The notes: generated from the sequence alone by a model not told the origin. 64,000 nucleotides of DNA from Phlebopus portentosus (GCA_037892935.1 JAYXKI010000001.1:1-64000); one strand, 5' to 3'. Shown: positions 49,203-61,435, counted from the first letter of the stretch. Numbers and translations are program-made.

Positions 49203-49970
49203 GTCATGGTGAAGTTGAAATCATAGTGGGTGAATCGCAGTCTGGCGAATGTTCTTGCGTGTAATCGTATTGCGCTTTGTCCGATATACTGTCTAGGGGT
49301 CTGAATGGGTTGTCCATCCTTGGTTTGGAGAACTGAAATGCAAACCTTTACTACTACTGATTGGTCTATTCAAATCGAAAACTGAATGGTCATCCCATAT
49401 TTGGGGATACGGTGCATATTATTGCACAGCACTCAAAGGAAGACGTCCCATTGAACGTCATGACCTCAGTTCTTTTCATGGTGGCTTCAATTAGAGGAAA
49501 ACTCTTTCCTAAAGCTTTTGAAAGTAACAAGAGATAACACTAACGCGGAAACAATGAGTCCCTTTTCTGCAGACTCCTCGATGAAAGCAATGGAGAGCTC
49601 GATGCTAACATTTGTTTGGCAATGCGTCCTGGTGACTTCCGTACGTTTACGAACACTGTACTAGACTGGGTGTTTTGTCAAGATTACGAGTCCCAGATGG
49701 ATGGTGAGAAGGTGACATAAAAGCGGTTGAGGTGAGCAGGAGTGTTCACAGCTCGCTGGTCGTTACTGTAGAACTTTGTAATCTAACCATGATTACTATA
49801 AATTGAGGCCTTAGTGGTCTTATAGTATGATACATTGTTTGGTGAGTGAATTGCTGTGATGCCCTTGCTAGTAACTGTTTCGTGCGCTTGTAGCAAATTA
49901 TAAAATTGCATTCAAGTACTTGGTGTTTCATTACTGATCGATCTCAATACAGACTAGAGCAAATAAAAAG
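49203..49970. other. Intergenic DNA
   Basis: No gene or repeat recognised. Confidence 0.5.
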
Positions 49971-50053
49971 GACCAGACCGGGGATCGAACCCGGGACCGC
50001 TTACATAACAAGGCATACCCTAAGCAAGCATCTTACCACTAGACCATCTGGTC
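49971..50053 (-). tRNA. tRNA-Pro (anticodon AGG) with a 12-nt intron
   Basis: An 83-nt gene on the minus strand. The acceptor stem is GACCAGA/TCTGGTC (7 bp). The D stem is GTCT/AGAT with loop containing GTGGTA. The anticodon stem is CTTGC/GTAAG with loop TTAGGG, and a 12-nt intron follows the base after the anticodon. The T arm is CCGGG-TTCGATC-CCCGG. A run of five T follows the 3' end on the minus strand, a Pol III terminator. The eukaryotic intron position is canonical. Confidence 0.95.
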
Positions 50054-50798
50054 TGTATCAAATTTGATAACAGAAACCAATCAGATCACGCTGCAATACC
50101 TAGGACGGACAGTGGGTTACAAATTATATTGGACGATCCAGACCAACAACACTCCGGACATGGGCTGGACGACTGCAGGTGAGTGAGAGCAGCAAGTGCT
50201 TGTTGGTGACGAAGTGACGTGGCCCCCCATACTATCGTCACATGACGTCACATTATGCCCCAAAAACGTCAGGTCCCACCGCTTCCAAGCCCCGAAGAAA
50301 CGCCTGGGCGGGAATTGAGAGGTCAGGAGAGCGGGAGGATGAATTTAATATGGAGAAGAAAGTGGAAGTTATTATTTTCATTTTGGTCCGGAACATTTCA
50401 ATTGAGGGTACTCAATTTGGTACCACTCGAGGGTTGGCCTCTTCCTGCATGCAACATGCATATTATCTGTCTTTCTCGTTCATTCGAAACTACGCCAACT
50501 CATGAAGATGATTTTGATCGTGCTGCGCGACTTTGCGAACTGGCATTTCAGTCTGCGACCCTATAGCCGCAACTGAAGTCCGAAAGTCGCCATTCCACCT
50601 CAGTTGTTTCCGTTCACATACAAACTCGCACCTTACGTTCAAAGTCGAGCTCGTTCGTCTCTTCTATTTTCTTGCTCTTAGCAACCACTGCAGCAATACT
50701 AGCAATTCGATTCGTAGGAATCGTTATAAATGGCGACCAAAGACGTCCCTAGGAACCTACACGAACACACTCTTTTGACGTTCTGTAATTAGCTGGCG
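50054..50798. other. Intergenic DNA, promoter of expansin-like gene 1
   Basis: A TATAAATGG element lies at about 50724-50732, roughly 70 bp upstream of ATG 50799. Open frames at 50242-50566 look like shadows; no family was recognised. Confidence 0.5.
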
Positions 50799-51703
50799 AT
50801 GCATATCTCTACAATCTTTGGTATTTCTCTCGTTGTAACATCTCTGACGTCTGTCGTGTGGGCGGTGCCTGGCGCACCTTCTGAACACCGATCTGGATCT
50901 GATAGTGACGCGACCTCGACGTCGTCCAGTAGTCCTGCCGAAAGCTCAAGTTCCGGAGATGGATCAAGCTCGGGCAGTGGTCAGTTCGCAAACGCGAGGC
51001 TCACCTATTATAGTCCTAGTGTCGGCCTGTGAGTAGTTCCTTTGTATAGTTTCGCGGAACGCTGAACCATTTCAGTGGCGCGTGTGGAAAGCAAAACGAT
51101 GACCAAAGCTTCGTAAGTCCAAATTCCAGACTTACGCAGACATCTGTTGACATAACATAGACGGTTGCGCTCAACGAGGCGGTGAGTAGTTTTTTGCAGT
51201 TGATCCGACAGTACTTGACACTGCTTCGTCTAGCAATACGGTTCTGGATACCCAGGTCCACATTGTTACCAAGAAATAACGATCTACTACAATGGAAAGT
51301 CTGCCGACGCTACGATCATGGATATGGCAAGTCGAGCATGTCTTATTGTATAGCTTAGACTGATCCAATGCGATAGTGCCCTGGCTGCCCATACGGAGGC
51401 CTCGACCTATCTCCCGGGCTGTTCCAGCATTTTGACTCCTTGGATAAGGGAGTTCTGACCGCGTCATGGAGTTTCAAGGATGGAAACGGCAGCTCCTCCG
51501 GCAACTCCACGTCAACCAGCTCAGAGTCTAGCTCTGATAACAGCAATGGCAATCAGGATCCATCTAGCACCACCAGCGGAAGCAACGGCTCGCGCCCCAG
51601 TTCGGCCTCCTCGGCTGGATCGAACACAGGAGAGAATGGACCTTCGCAGACCACGCCTCCTGATTCAACACCGAGCGATGGGGGCCATGCTTGTGGAGCA
51701 TAG
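50799..51703 (+). CDS. Secreted double-psi beta-barrel (expansin/RlpA-like) protein 1
   Basis: The signal peptide reads MHISTIFGISLVVTSLTSVVWA. A Ser-rich linker follows, then FANARLTYYSPSVGL and, across short introns, GACGKQNDDQSF, TVALNEAQYG, PHCYQEITIYYNGKSADATIMDMCPGCPYGGLDLSPGLFQHFDSLDKGVL and ASWSFKDG. The Cys pattern, the KSADATIMDMCPGC core and GLDLSPGLF define the double-psi beta-barrel seen in expansin domain 1, barwin and RlpA. A Ser/Thr/Gly-rich tail ends GGHACGA. The intron before CPGCPYGG appears to be GC-AG (donor GCAAGT). Such proteins are extracellular and may loosen plant cell walls or act on the fungal wall; no expansin second domain is present. Confidence 0.87.
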
Positions 51704-52490
51704 ATGACTAGATATCGACCAAGTCGAGAATCTGTAAGAATCAATGCCTTGGAATAATACGATAACACAAATTAGACGTATGTCCGAGCCACGTTCAGTA
51801 TATGTATCTGTAATTGCATGTGTAATGAAAGCATGGATTTCAAAATATGCAAGTCAAAAAATTCTTGATCGCACGCTGTCGATAAACAGATGGCAACTTT
51901 GGTAGCGGCACGCTCTCCAAAGCCCGAAGAGTGAGCATGAAAAATGTAAATCTAAAAAGACGCATATGTTCGGAACGAAACGCTGTTTTCCCGCTTGCAA
52001 AAAGATAACCGGGCACCAGTTACAGCAGCAATATAAGTACAAGTCAGAGAAGCACGCATATGACAAAGATGTTAAAGAGAATCGACAAGACGAGAAACGC
52101 CTCTGGAACAGTTTGCGCCTGTTGCCGTCGCATTGCTCCGCAGCCGCGATAGAGATATGTAAGCACTTAATTTGCACAAGAGCGACTCCGCTTTTAGAAG
52201 TGTATTTGCAAAGTGCGACAACGAAGGGAGTCGAAGTTACAGATGAACGCAGTGTGCTTATAGGAGAACGAATTTAAAGACACATCTCTGCGAATATTGC
52301 GGGAGATCAAGAACCGCAGAAGGTCTTTGCTGCCGCCGAGGCCGAAAAGGCGTACATATTTGTAGGCAGACAGTACTTTGAATGTGTTTCTCAGGCATTA
52401 TAAACGACGGTAATGAAGAACGCACGAATCATTATCAGCTCCTTGTGATTCCATAATCTCCTCGCTCGTTTAGCCTCTTAATATTGAATA
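51704..52490. other. Intergenic DNA between expansin-like genes
   Basis: No gene recognised. A possible TATA-like ATTATAAACG lies at about 52399, roughly 90 bp upstream of ATG 52491. Confidence 0.5.
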
Positions 52491-53388
52491 ATGATCCTGC
52501 ACCACATCCTCGTTGCCAGTATCTGCGCATTCGCGCCGATCATGCCTGCCGCTGCTATTCCGCAGAGTGCTGGAACGACTGCCACGACTGCCACGACTTC
52601 GGCTGACCCGGCCTCAAGCTCGGGAGCTTCTGGTGCGACCTTCACAGATGCTCGCATAACTTTCTACAATGCTGGTTTGTGAGTTCGATCGCATGACCGG
52701 ATGATGATGACACTCAATACAGTGAGTTCCCAGGGGCGCATGCGGTGAGACCAATAGTGATTCTGAGGATGTGAGTTGTCCTTGACAGAGTCTTATTCTC
52801 GGTGCTGATGCAAATCAACACAGATCCTTGCCCTGACAACAGAGGTAAGTACACGTACACATGAAAACGACCTGGCTGATCAACATTGTCCGACAACTAG
52901 CAATGGGACAATGGAGCGCACTGCAACCAGGTTATAACTATCACAGCGAACGGTAAGACAAAGGATGCCGTTATCAAAGACAGAGTTAGTCTCGACTTTT
53001 TTTTCTGAAGTGACTGAATTGTGGCTCACGTAGACATTTTCTCTCCCAGTGTATGGGATGCCCTTATAAAGGACTTGATTTGACACCGACACTCTTCAGC
53101 TTTTTCGCCGATCAGGGACTTGGTCACATTCAAGGAGAATGGAGTTTCAAAGACGGGGACACCACAAATGTATCGCAATCGGGCTCTTCGGCAGGCAGTA
53201 CCGATCCAGCACAGACAACGTCGGTCGCAAGCACGACTTCGGTAGCCACTGTTCCATCCGACCAGGTCCCAGGAATTGAATCGTCCCCGACACTTGCTCC
53301 GGGTGTTACGGTGACAACCTCTCCAACGCTTGCTCCGGCGTCACCGCCTAAAGACATGTACATGGGATATCTTTCTATCAATAATTGA
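52491..53388 (+). CDS. Secreted double-psi beta-barrel (expansin/RlpA-like) protein 2
   Basis: The signal peptide reads MILHHILVASICAFAPIMPAAA. A Thr/Ser linker precedes FTDARITFYNAGL. Spliced exons then give GACGETNSDSED, ILALTTE, QWDNGAHCNQVITITANGKTKDAVIKD and KCMGCPYKGLDLTPTLFSFFADQGLG with EGEWSFKDG-like end (read as QGEWSFKDG). It has the same fold and Cys pattern as the neighbour at 50799, with several introns in matching places, so the two are tandem duplicates. The tail differs: it carries two ESSPTLAPG/TSPTLAP repeats also found in the small secreted protein at 57120. The stop is TGA 53386-53388. Confidence 0.85.
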
Positions 53389-54892
53389 TCACTGTGAGCT
53401 CCTGCACTGGGCGCAGCCGTCTCTGCATGTATGATAGATGTCGTTTGTAGTGTATATTCTCAAAGTAACTTTGATGATAAGTCGTGGAGAAGTCTGAGTC
53501 ATCATCAGCCAAATTTGGATATTCAGCAGACTCTACATACTCATGCGAATGATGCTGACGACAACGACAACGGCACTCTGGATAAATTTTGACGAGGAGT
53601 CGTTGTCGTCATCCTCTTTGACGACTACATCAAGCCTATCGAATCCCGTCGATTGAAGACGCCATCATCCGCACTGAAGTCTGTAGGTACGACAGGAGAA
53701 GAGGATAAAGCCCTCGTGATCAAGTTTCGTGTGCGGGCACATTCACAATCACAATCGCATTCACATTCACAACGTCTGCATGAGTCGTCGCGGGCCATCT
53801 CACACATTACACATTCAGGTCGATTCCCGTAGATAGTGAAATCCGAGTGTCAGTAGTATTACAAAAAAAAAAAAAAAGGTGATCTTTCATTTCAATGGTG
53901 ACAAATGAAACAATCTCTTATAGGCTAGTAAAGTCCATCTTAGCAGAGGTCCAATTAGATGTAGCTCATGATCTTACAACATATAAAGTTAGAGACGAAG
54001 GTTGTCTCTGGTGATCACATAGGATCTGCCGATGGAGCCCTTGTTGCAAACGTCACGTCCGCCAGACATGATACTTCCGCAGCTATATAGGGAGTGTAGA
54101 ACGTCATTATCTAATCTACGCACCTCGACACCAGTAACGTCAGGAAACTTCGTAATGCTGGTTGCAACGCTGACTTTCTCCGTGCATTTGCCCTTACTCT
54201 GTTCTCCCTTCTGTCTCAGGAAGCTGATTCGTTTGCTAGGCCATCCGGGACAGCATACGCACACTGACGGGTCCAAATTTTTTTGCCAAAATGCACTTGT
54301 TCTGTTGTGCCAGGGAGGTATCGACAACATCTCGCGCGGAAGCACACTGTGGCCAAAGTGAGAAGAAGATGAAGGCATACAATACAGCCTCGCCAACTCT
54401 TGGTTTAACTCCGGATAAGCTTATCCAGCCTCAATACCACCTCTACTTGCACCTGTCCCATTCCTGCTGAACCTTTCCCGGGCAAGGCGTATCTGAAGCA
54501 GATAGGTTCGCAGTGGCAGACCTGATGATATAACGCAACGCGTCGTCGTTAACGATGATCAGTCGTGGAAAGTCTGAGTCAGGATCTGGCCAAATTAGGG
54601 TATTCATCCTTGTCGATCGAACCACGACGTCTTCGGTGGTGACGAGGAACTTGAGTCTCGCGGTATGTTGGCAACGCGTACCAGTCGGACACGCTGTTTT
54701 CATAAATATCATGACAGCATGGCTGTTCGTTTCGGTTCATTGTTGCCTCAAGGAGCTCATAATGTACTTTCTGCATGAGGAGGCCAGTCTCTGATCCACA
54801 ATTTCCGACCCATTGGCAAGTGATGGCGTACGCTCTTCCGTACTCGAGAATCGATCGCTCCTATGGTCACGGTGGAGACAGCCACTATGTCT
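53389..54892. other. Intergenic DNA with a local duplication and simple repeats
   Basis: About 50 bp at 53473-53525 (GATGATAAGTCGTGGAGAAG onward, to GGATATTCA) recurs, diverged, at 54555-54607. A CACATTCACAATCACAATCG-type simple repeat lies at about 53748-53780 and a 15-bp A-run at about 53863. Minus-strand open frames at 54396-53989 (135 codons, eight Cys) and 54712-54443 may be exons of a small gene, but no family was recognised and they could not be joined. Confidence 0.45.
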
Positions 54893-55724
54893 GCGTTCGA
54901 TTTTAAACCAGGTCCTGGTCGACGTCCAAATATCACTCTTCCGCACCTTCCGACATTTTCCTCGACAAGAATGTCATTCACGACGCTTTTAAAACCAGGC
55001 GTCTTATTGTTTTTCTTCTTTCTGCTATCCGCGTTTCTGTACTTTTGTGCAGTCCGCGACTCAGCTCGAAGACACCTCAAAATACCTTTGACGTTCGTTG
55101 AATAGTGCGTTAATCCCTCATTTGATGAATTTGACCACTAATTTGCGTATCTGTAGTGATAGTTCAACGACTCTAGGACCTCAAGAGGCTACGAACTTCA
55201 TAGCTGAGTTTGTATTGGACCCCGTAGACGCGAAGAGCTACCGCTACGACGTTTCGATTTGTCTTCGCCTCCGGCTTTCGACAAGCAGGCATGGGGATAG
55301 TCAGGCGAAACACCCTGTTCGCGCAAAAGTAGGTTTTTTCCTGGAGAATGCCCATGAAAAGTATATGACGATGAAGAATGAGGTGCGTTTTATGCTGATC
55401 CTGCAACTTTGCATGGAATAAATATGCCGCTAAACAGAATCTACGATCGAACCAGGGTGAACTATTACTGCATCTAATGACGGTTAGGATTCCTAAAGAT
55501 GCGAAGGTCTCCAGTGGCTTGGTCGTGCTGTCATTGGACCAAAAGTACGCAATCGAAGTGGCACCATCATTCATTCTATTTGAACCACGAAGAAGACGAG
55601 TATGTGCATTATTTTTATAGATGGACTCAACACACATTCTTTGTTGCCGCTTGAGGCTTATGGATGTACTTACACATTCCGTTGTGCTGTAATATTCTAA
55701 ATGCAGCGAACGCGATTGCCTTAG
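54893..55724 (+). CDS. Single-pass membrane protein, function unknown
   Basis: Exons begin at ATG 54893. The first part ends in one clear membrane segment (LLKPGVLLFFFFLLSAFLYFCAV) after a 30-residue polar N-terminus. Spliced exons then give FIAEFVLDPVDAKSYRYDVSICLRLRLS, AKVGFFLENAHEKYMTMKNE, LLLHLMTVRIPKDAKVSSGLVVLSLDQKYAIEVAPSFILFEP, and a basic RRRRTRLP end with stop TAG 55722-55724. The post-membrane part is beta-rich. I considered seipin (a membrane segment followed by a beta domain with a YDV..L motif) but the match is too weak and the second membrane segment is missing. No assignment is made. Confidence 0.6.
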
Positions 55725-56054
55725 TGCCGATCACTTACCTTACAGTAAGGGATCTGCCTGTATAGCCACATTAGAAGAAAAACGTGTCCGTGGCCGTTGC
55801 TGCGCCTCCGAAAATACAAAGGCGATGCGTGGCCGTGGCTTCAAAATGAACTGCCTAGAAAGCCCCTAAGCGCTATTGTGTGCTCTGTGGCTCATTCCAA
55901 CATTATAAATTCGCGCACTTCTTCCTTTTCTCCCTTCTCTTTAACCATCACATCACCGCTGCCTCCGTTCAATACTCGTGGAAGTCGCAAGGCTCCGAGA
56001 TACTTACCGATTTTCACGTTCGCACCAGGCCCAAAGCAACTCATATCGGACAAC

Positions 56055-56425
56055 ATGGCTCGAACCTGGAACGACGCGTGAGCATTCCCCCAGGCTTCGT
56101 ATTGATTCTTTCCATGCGGTGCTCACAAGTCCTTCATGTTATTAGTCTCTATGGTCCTCCACCACGCAGCAACGCAAGACAGTCAGGATCGCCTCCACAT
56201 GAGGTGGGCTACGAGTCAGAATCCGACTCCGGTTCCGAGTCTGAAAGTGACCTGGAGTATAAAAGGTACATGCAGGCGCTGGAGAATCCCCATAGATGTT
56301 TCAATCTGTGGTGCCATTGCGAGGAAAAAGCCGAACAGGAGGCCTTGACGAAGGAAAGCTCGACAAAGAAAGAAAGCTCGACAAAGAGTTCTCGACCTGC
56401 AACTCAGACGCGCAAAAAGACTTAA
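56055..56425 (+). CDS. Small acidic/lysine-rich protein, function unknown
   Basis: Two exons (56055-56077, 56146-56425; intron 68 nt) give 100 residues. The start MARTWNDA is followed by LYGPPPRSNARQSG, an acidic run ESESDSGSESESD, a short Cys/His patch CFNLWCHCEE, and a Lys/Ser/Thr tail (ESSTKKESSTKSS) to KKT. The CFNLWCHC patch might bind metal but is too small to name. No family recognised. Confidence 0.55.
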
Positions 56426-57119
56426 GGAATGGAGTTGTGGTTTTCTTCTCTGAATCGCGACATTACGGAACAAAACATTTGTTATATTACCTCTGGAATA
56501 AGCATAAAGTTATCTCGTTTGGCACCGCATATGCTCTTTGTCTTTTGTTGTCCACTCCCGATGTACGGCCAATTCCGTTCTTTTGCGTGGTCAGTTCCCG
56601 CATTACTGCAGCCCACACAAGACAAAGCGTGCCAATATGAACAAACCCGAAAGCAGTTTTGCAGAATTGGTGCCCGGAAGTATAGAAAGTAGTGCATGAC
56701 TCGACAAAGATGATGAGCCAGTCTTCGACGTAAGCACATACAGTGAGTATGTGATATAATAGCCCAGGACTACATGCACGAGCTTGAAAGAGATCAGTCC
56801 TTTGCCAGCTAGCGCAGCACGTGAAATGGAGATAGCATTGCTAGACCGCATTTCTAACGATCTCTTGGAGATATATGCGAAGCTGGTCTGTTCTGCAGCT
56901 GTATTGCTGTATATAGATGACGTAATAGTAGTAGAGTATAACAGCGCGCACATAAGTGCCATCGTGTCAAACAATGGTCTGTTTGTGCTTATTCTCGTTC
57001 GTGTGTTCAATGTCACAAAGTCAAAGGAAGAACGAAATTGCCGCAGATACAATGTAGCTCACAGGTCTTCGCATTATAAGGAACATCCATGATCACTAGC
57101 TTTTCTGATTCACGGGGTG
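56426..57119. other. Intergenic DNA with opposing open frames
   Basis: A minus-strand frame (57052-56603) and a plus-strand frame (56784-57092) overlap. The plus frame has a helical LLDRISNDLLEIYAKL stretch, but neither shows a family signature or start context. Left uncalled. Confidence 0.4.
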
Positions 57120-57530
57120 ATGACCCGTCCAATCTTGCGATCAAGTATACTTGTTATCACCACACTGCTTGCGTTAGCTGTTGCTGACACTGCGGCGTAT
57201 AGACCCTTGGGTGCGCCGCGGCCTCCGCCAGCATCTGCATCAAAATTTCCCGGCGACGACGCGTTCTCAACAAGTAACACCGAGTCCGCATCAAACAACC
57301 TATGGAACGACAACCTGCTCACTGGCTATATTCGCCGTGATCCTCAGGCCCCGTTGCCGATACTTGCTCCCAGAGCGGAATCGTCCCCGACTCTAGCACC
57401 AGGCGCTGAGTACTCGCCCACTCTCGCGCCTGGTGCAGAGCATTCACTGACTTTGCCAGCCGGAGTTACTAGCAGCCAAGCAGCGTCGACTTCTAATTTA
57501 ACCCAGGATGATGAGTGTATATGCGAATAG
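57120..57530 (+). CDS. Small secreted protein with SPTLAPGAE repeats
   Basis: An intronless frame of 136 residues. The signal peptide reads MTRPILRSSILVITTLLALAVADTAA, then a Pro/Ala/Ser-rich segment, then three repeats ESSPTLAPGAE, YSPTLAPGAE, HSLTLPAGV, and a C-terminus with two Cys (DDECICE). The repeats match the tail of the expansin-like protein at 52491 (ESSPTLAPGV). No catalytic domain. It is probably a cell-wall or extracellular protein, possibly a decayed relative of the expansin-like family that has lost its barrel. Confidence 0.65.
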   Translation: MTRPILRSSILVITTLLALAVADTAAYRPLGAPRPPPASASKFPGDDAFSTSNTESASNNLWNDNLLTGYIRRDPQAPLPILAPRAESSPTLAPGAEYSPTLAPGAEHSLTLPAGVTSSQAASTSNLTQDDECICE

Positions 57531-58119
57531 GCTGCTTCAACAGCAAAACTTTGGTGAGGAGGAAGACGTCAACAGAAAAACTCGTTGCAGCGCAGCAGTG
57601 GAACTAGTAATCAGTTTGCTTCTAGTCGTGGGAATCAGTTTGTAATACCCCTGTAATAATCGCATTGAAGAAAAGTCCGCAATATTGATCAAATTTCTCA
57701 GCGAAGGCCCTTCATAGTAGCCCAATCCTGGCTTGATTCATTGATGTGAGTATTCCAACACGAATCAGGAATATCCAACACAACTGTCTACTCATGGCGG
57801 AATCTTGATTCCTCAAGTACAAGTAACTTGTCAACGTGTCCAAAATTTTGATGTACATGCATTTAGATTAATGTTAACAAGTAGTATTCTGGTCCTAGAT
57901 TGTACTGCTACGGGTAATTTGGACTATATTACCATGGCGTACCGCGCAGACCATAGCTCGTTGAGTGCTCTATTGTCGTGTTGTTTGTTAACTGTAAGCA
58001 AAGTGAGACATGACTCAGCAGTAGGCATCAAGGGAAAAATTCAACGGACTGCATTGTTAATCTGTTTATGCACGACGCATAGGTCTATGATCAAGGAGGA
58101 AACCGTCAATTTTCAAAAA
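57531..58119. other. Intergenic DNA
   Basis: Between a plus-strand small secreted protein and the 3' end of the minus-strand Sec24 gene. Nothing recognised. Confidence 0.5.
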
Positions 58120-61100
58120 TCACGCTGGACGCACTTGGAAGACAATAAGAGAGAGAAAATGATACGCACAATCGATATAGGACATCGCACCACAGTTGGT
58201 ATCTTCCACAAGCATATCACTGAATTCGAGTTCTGCAGCATCCAAACTTTGCCGAGCAACCATTAGTCTCGATAATACTCCTGAGCGCTCAGCTATTCGA
58301 TGTGCGATTATGTTGCGGACTTGTGAGGACAATCGGGTCGGCAACACAGGGAGCCTCATCTAGTACGATGCCAAGGCTCAGCTGATTCTACGCATTCTGA
58401 CTGAAGATATGACTCACGAGAGTCGGATCAACTCCATGTGGCGTATTGACACCGAAAAGATCAGCCAGAACTTCAGGCGAGACATTGGATCCAATCCATA
58501 ACACCATGACTTCTTCATTGTCTACAAATAGATGAGTCATGTCTGTATAACACACGCAGGTCCGAATATACCTATCAGATAAATGCCGTCTGCACGCATC
58601 GCCATGAATGTATCACGCATCAAGGAGGGGAGCTGTAGACGATTTGTGGGAATCGGCCTACTACCGGACGCAGCATTGCCATCGGCATACCCAGGAGGTA
58701 ATGCTATATCATCCGTAAGATCATGGAGAGCTAGAAACCGAGGATAAAGATGATATAGCATTTTCCTGACAGGCATCGTCAAGAGGCGTTGCGCGTGATA
58801 GTTACGTATGTCTGCAGGGACATTGTGAGCTATTCAACGCATTAGCGCCAAGTGCAGAGTCAGTACCGTTTGCGACGCACCACGTAGGCTCCGATTCTTC
58901 TGCAACGCTAGCAGGTACAAAGGTAAAAGCTTGAATGCTTCTGGAAGGATTAGCTTCGAACACGTATCTATCAACGTTTGGATATGGACGGAGAGTGACA
59001 GCAAAACATTACTTACTTGCGATGGTGACGTGGCAGCGGCGCAGTTCCGTCGATACGCAAGGAGTATATTTGAGCATTTCTCGGTAAGAGTATCGCGAAT
59101 GGTCGAAAGGGATTCACTTGATAAAGTAGCCATTGCTGAGACAGTACTTAGATTCAGACTTTTACGTCTAATGATTAGAGAAGAGATTCACCTTCTTTCG
59201 CAAGGAAACATATTGTCGCATCTGAGTCGGCATAACGAAAAACATTTCCTGCCAGACCAGCCACTTGGAACGCGACATTCAAAACTCGCACGCGCCGACT
59301 CCCTTGTCTAGTAGTATAAAGCACTGCACACTGGAGGTGTGCGTACTCTCGAGAATCAAGAGGTGTTCCTCTGCCACTGGAATGAGATAGCTCGACAGCG
59401 AATGCGGAATCCGCGTGCATCACGCCGAAAATCAACGAACCCGGAGATACAGATGATTCTGTCAATGCTCCATAGAACGCTTGTGTCTTTAATCCTCGAG
59501 AGACTCTCACCCGCGCCTGACAGGAGTGACCCGTCTCTCGGGAAAGTATGCGTCCCACATGGGATCGAACAATTGGGCTATCTCGCTGAAGATCAAATCG
59601 GGGGAAGAGGCGGACGTCGCCACCAGAAAGCGCACATATAACACCTACATATTTTAAAACATTAGTCGAGCGCATTTCATACTCTTATAGAGGGCTTCGC
59701 ACCTATCGAAGCGAAGTCTACAAATGATATCGGTCCAGTGCCAACAAGCATTGATACACCAATTCCAGCCTCTGCGAGTTCTTCAGCCAAATCGGTCCAC
59801 ATCGGATCTCTTGGAGTGAAGAGCTGCCTCTCTTTGTCCGTATCATAGAGTTTACTCTCGTCAAGTCGAGCTTCAGAAACACCGGGTCCAACGGAGCACA
59901 TTGATGATTGGAAGAGGATCGCCTGCCCTCCTCGTCGCGAAAGAGCAGCAAGGCATCCGCGCATGGCTGCCCCGAGAGCACACAGGTGTACAGATTCATT
60001 CTCAAAACGGTTCGGGAGCGATGTTAGAAGACCTTCAATCACGTTCCTATAACAGACATCCTCAAGATTATCACACAATCCGCGGCAATGATATACGTAC
60101 CTCGCTGCCTGGGGCTCCACGAATATTTCGGCATCTTGCAATGGACAATACATCTCTTCCTCAATGTCGGGGACAACCAGCATGGAAGCTGAGTCCCGGA
60201 AATTCTGTTCGTCATTAACTACACCGTTGTAAAAGAGAAATTTGAGACTAACTGAAAGGTCGTAGAAATGTACCGTCGTATCAAATGTTACTACTCCAGC
60301 CAAACATTCCGCAGGAAAGCAAGGTTCGAGCCTTGTTCCGTCATCCGTCTCGCTACCATAGAGTACCCCAATAATCGCCTGACAGGCGGCTCGAACCATA
60401 CCATTCTGGACAGCCTCACGTGAAACATCAATCGCGAAAAGAACACGCATTGGTTCTGGCGTGCGGCTGGAGTTCGGGGCGGGAGAAGCCTCAGGACTCC
60501 AGAACGAGGGAACGATACGGGGAGTAGGTTGTGGTGCGTAATATTCTGGTCCCACAGCGAAATCAATTGTGCCTTTATTGAGCTCCGGTCGTTGCAAATG
60601 ATCAAGTCGCATTTGGTTGGCATCCAAGTTACAGAAATATTCAGGAAGCACTAGGCATCATCAACAAAACGAGCGAAGTTATGAAAACATAAGGCATACC
60701 ATCTGTTAGGTGTCCACATAGGTTGCACCTCCATCTTGAACCTCCGGAAACCCAAGTGCACCAAGGATTGATATATCCGCGGCACTCTGCGCAACGCGCA
60801 GGACCACTTTCTCCGCAGTCGACAACGGGAATCTCATCCTCCCCAGTAATAAGCTCCGCAAATGGTTGAATGATAGCAGCGAGTGGTATTTTGCATGCAT
60901 CAGCCAATGCGGCAGAATGCGGCATGTGCCAAGTTGTTGCACGGACGAAGCGCGGTGACGAGTTGCCTGATGACTATTGCATAAGACAACGACTATGCCA
61001 GTGGAATAAACGACATACCCTGATCAATGGAAACAAAATCTGTTGTCGACAGAGGTACATGGTCTCCTGGGAGAGTCATGTAAGACTTTCCTTCCCAAAT

Positions 61101-61284
61101 TTCTGCGTCATATTCAGCAACATCAACGGGTGACGGAATCTGCTCTGGATCAATGCGAGTTCGTAAGCCTAAAGATCACCAAATCAACCCAAGCTGAACA
61201 TGAATTATTCCTACAAGTTTTACCTTGATAAGCCTTTCCGGACGTATGGGGTGGTTGTGAGATATGCGCGCCGTGAGCGAACAT
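58120..61284 (-). CDS. Sec24-family COPII coat protein
   Basis: Minus-strand, multi-exon, start ATG 61284 ([12 protein letters not shown]). Conserved Sec24 blocks run in order. They are [17 protein letters not shown] and [26 protein letters not shown]; the zinc finger [14 protein letters not shown] plus CNLCG; and the trunk opening [15 protein letters not shown], then [17 protein letters not shown] and [21 protein letters not shown]. Next come the beta-sandwich/helical parts (DSECAYHLQC-equivalent [21 protein letters not shown]), the gelsolin-like [10 protein letters not shown] and [22 protein letters not shown], and [27 protein letters not shown] near the end. Sec24 selects cargo into ER-derived COPII vesicles with Sec23. 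The N-terminal disordered Pro/Gln-rich region, usually 150-250 residues, is nearly absent. No stop or frameshift was seen in the parts checked, so this is probably a working paralog of a main Sec24. Confidence 0.87.
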
Positions 61285-61435
61285 CGTCGTCTACTTCAGT
61301 AGGGACGTGGTCGTTCTCAGAGGCTCGGGTTCCAAAATCTGGTCACGTGGTCGGGTAACGGATCAGGTCGTCATCTTCTCAGGATCAGTCTGAGTGCTTG
61401 CAGCTTGTCGACCTTCAGTGAGACCTTATAACCTC

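Noticed and set aside
53863..53877. A-run as evidence of a retroposed gene
   Set aside because: No coding sequence, target duplication or LINE-like sequence lies next to it; it is a simple repeat.
54893..55724. Seipin
   Set aside because: Only a membrane segment and a YDV-like strand agree; the second membrane segment and the core seipin pattern are absent.
56603..57092. Two overlapping genes on opposite strands
   Set aside because: No family signature, start context or splice support for either.
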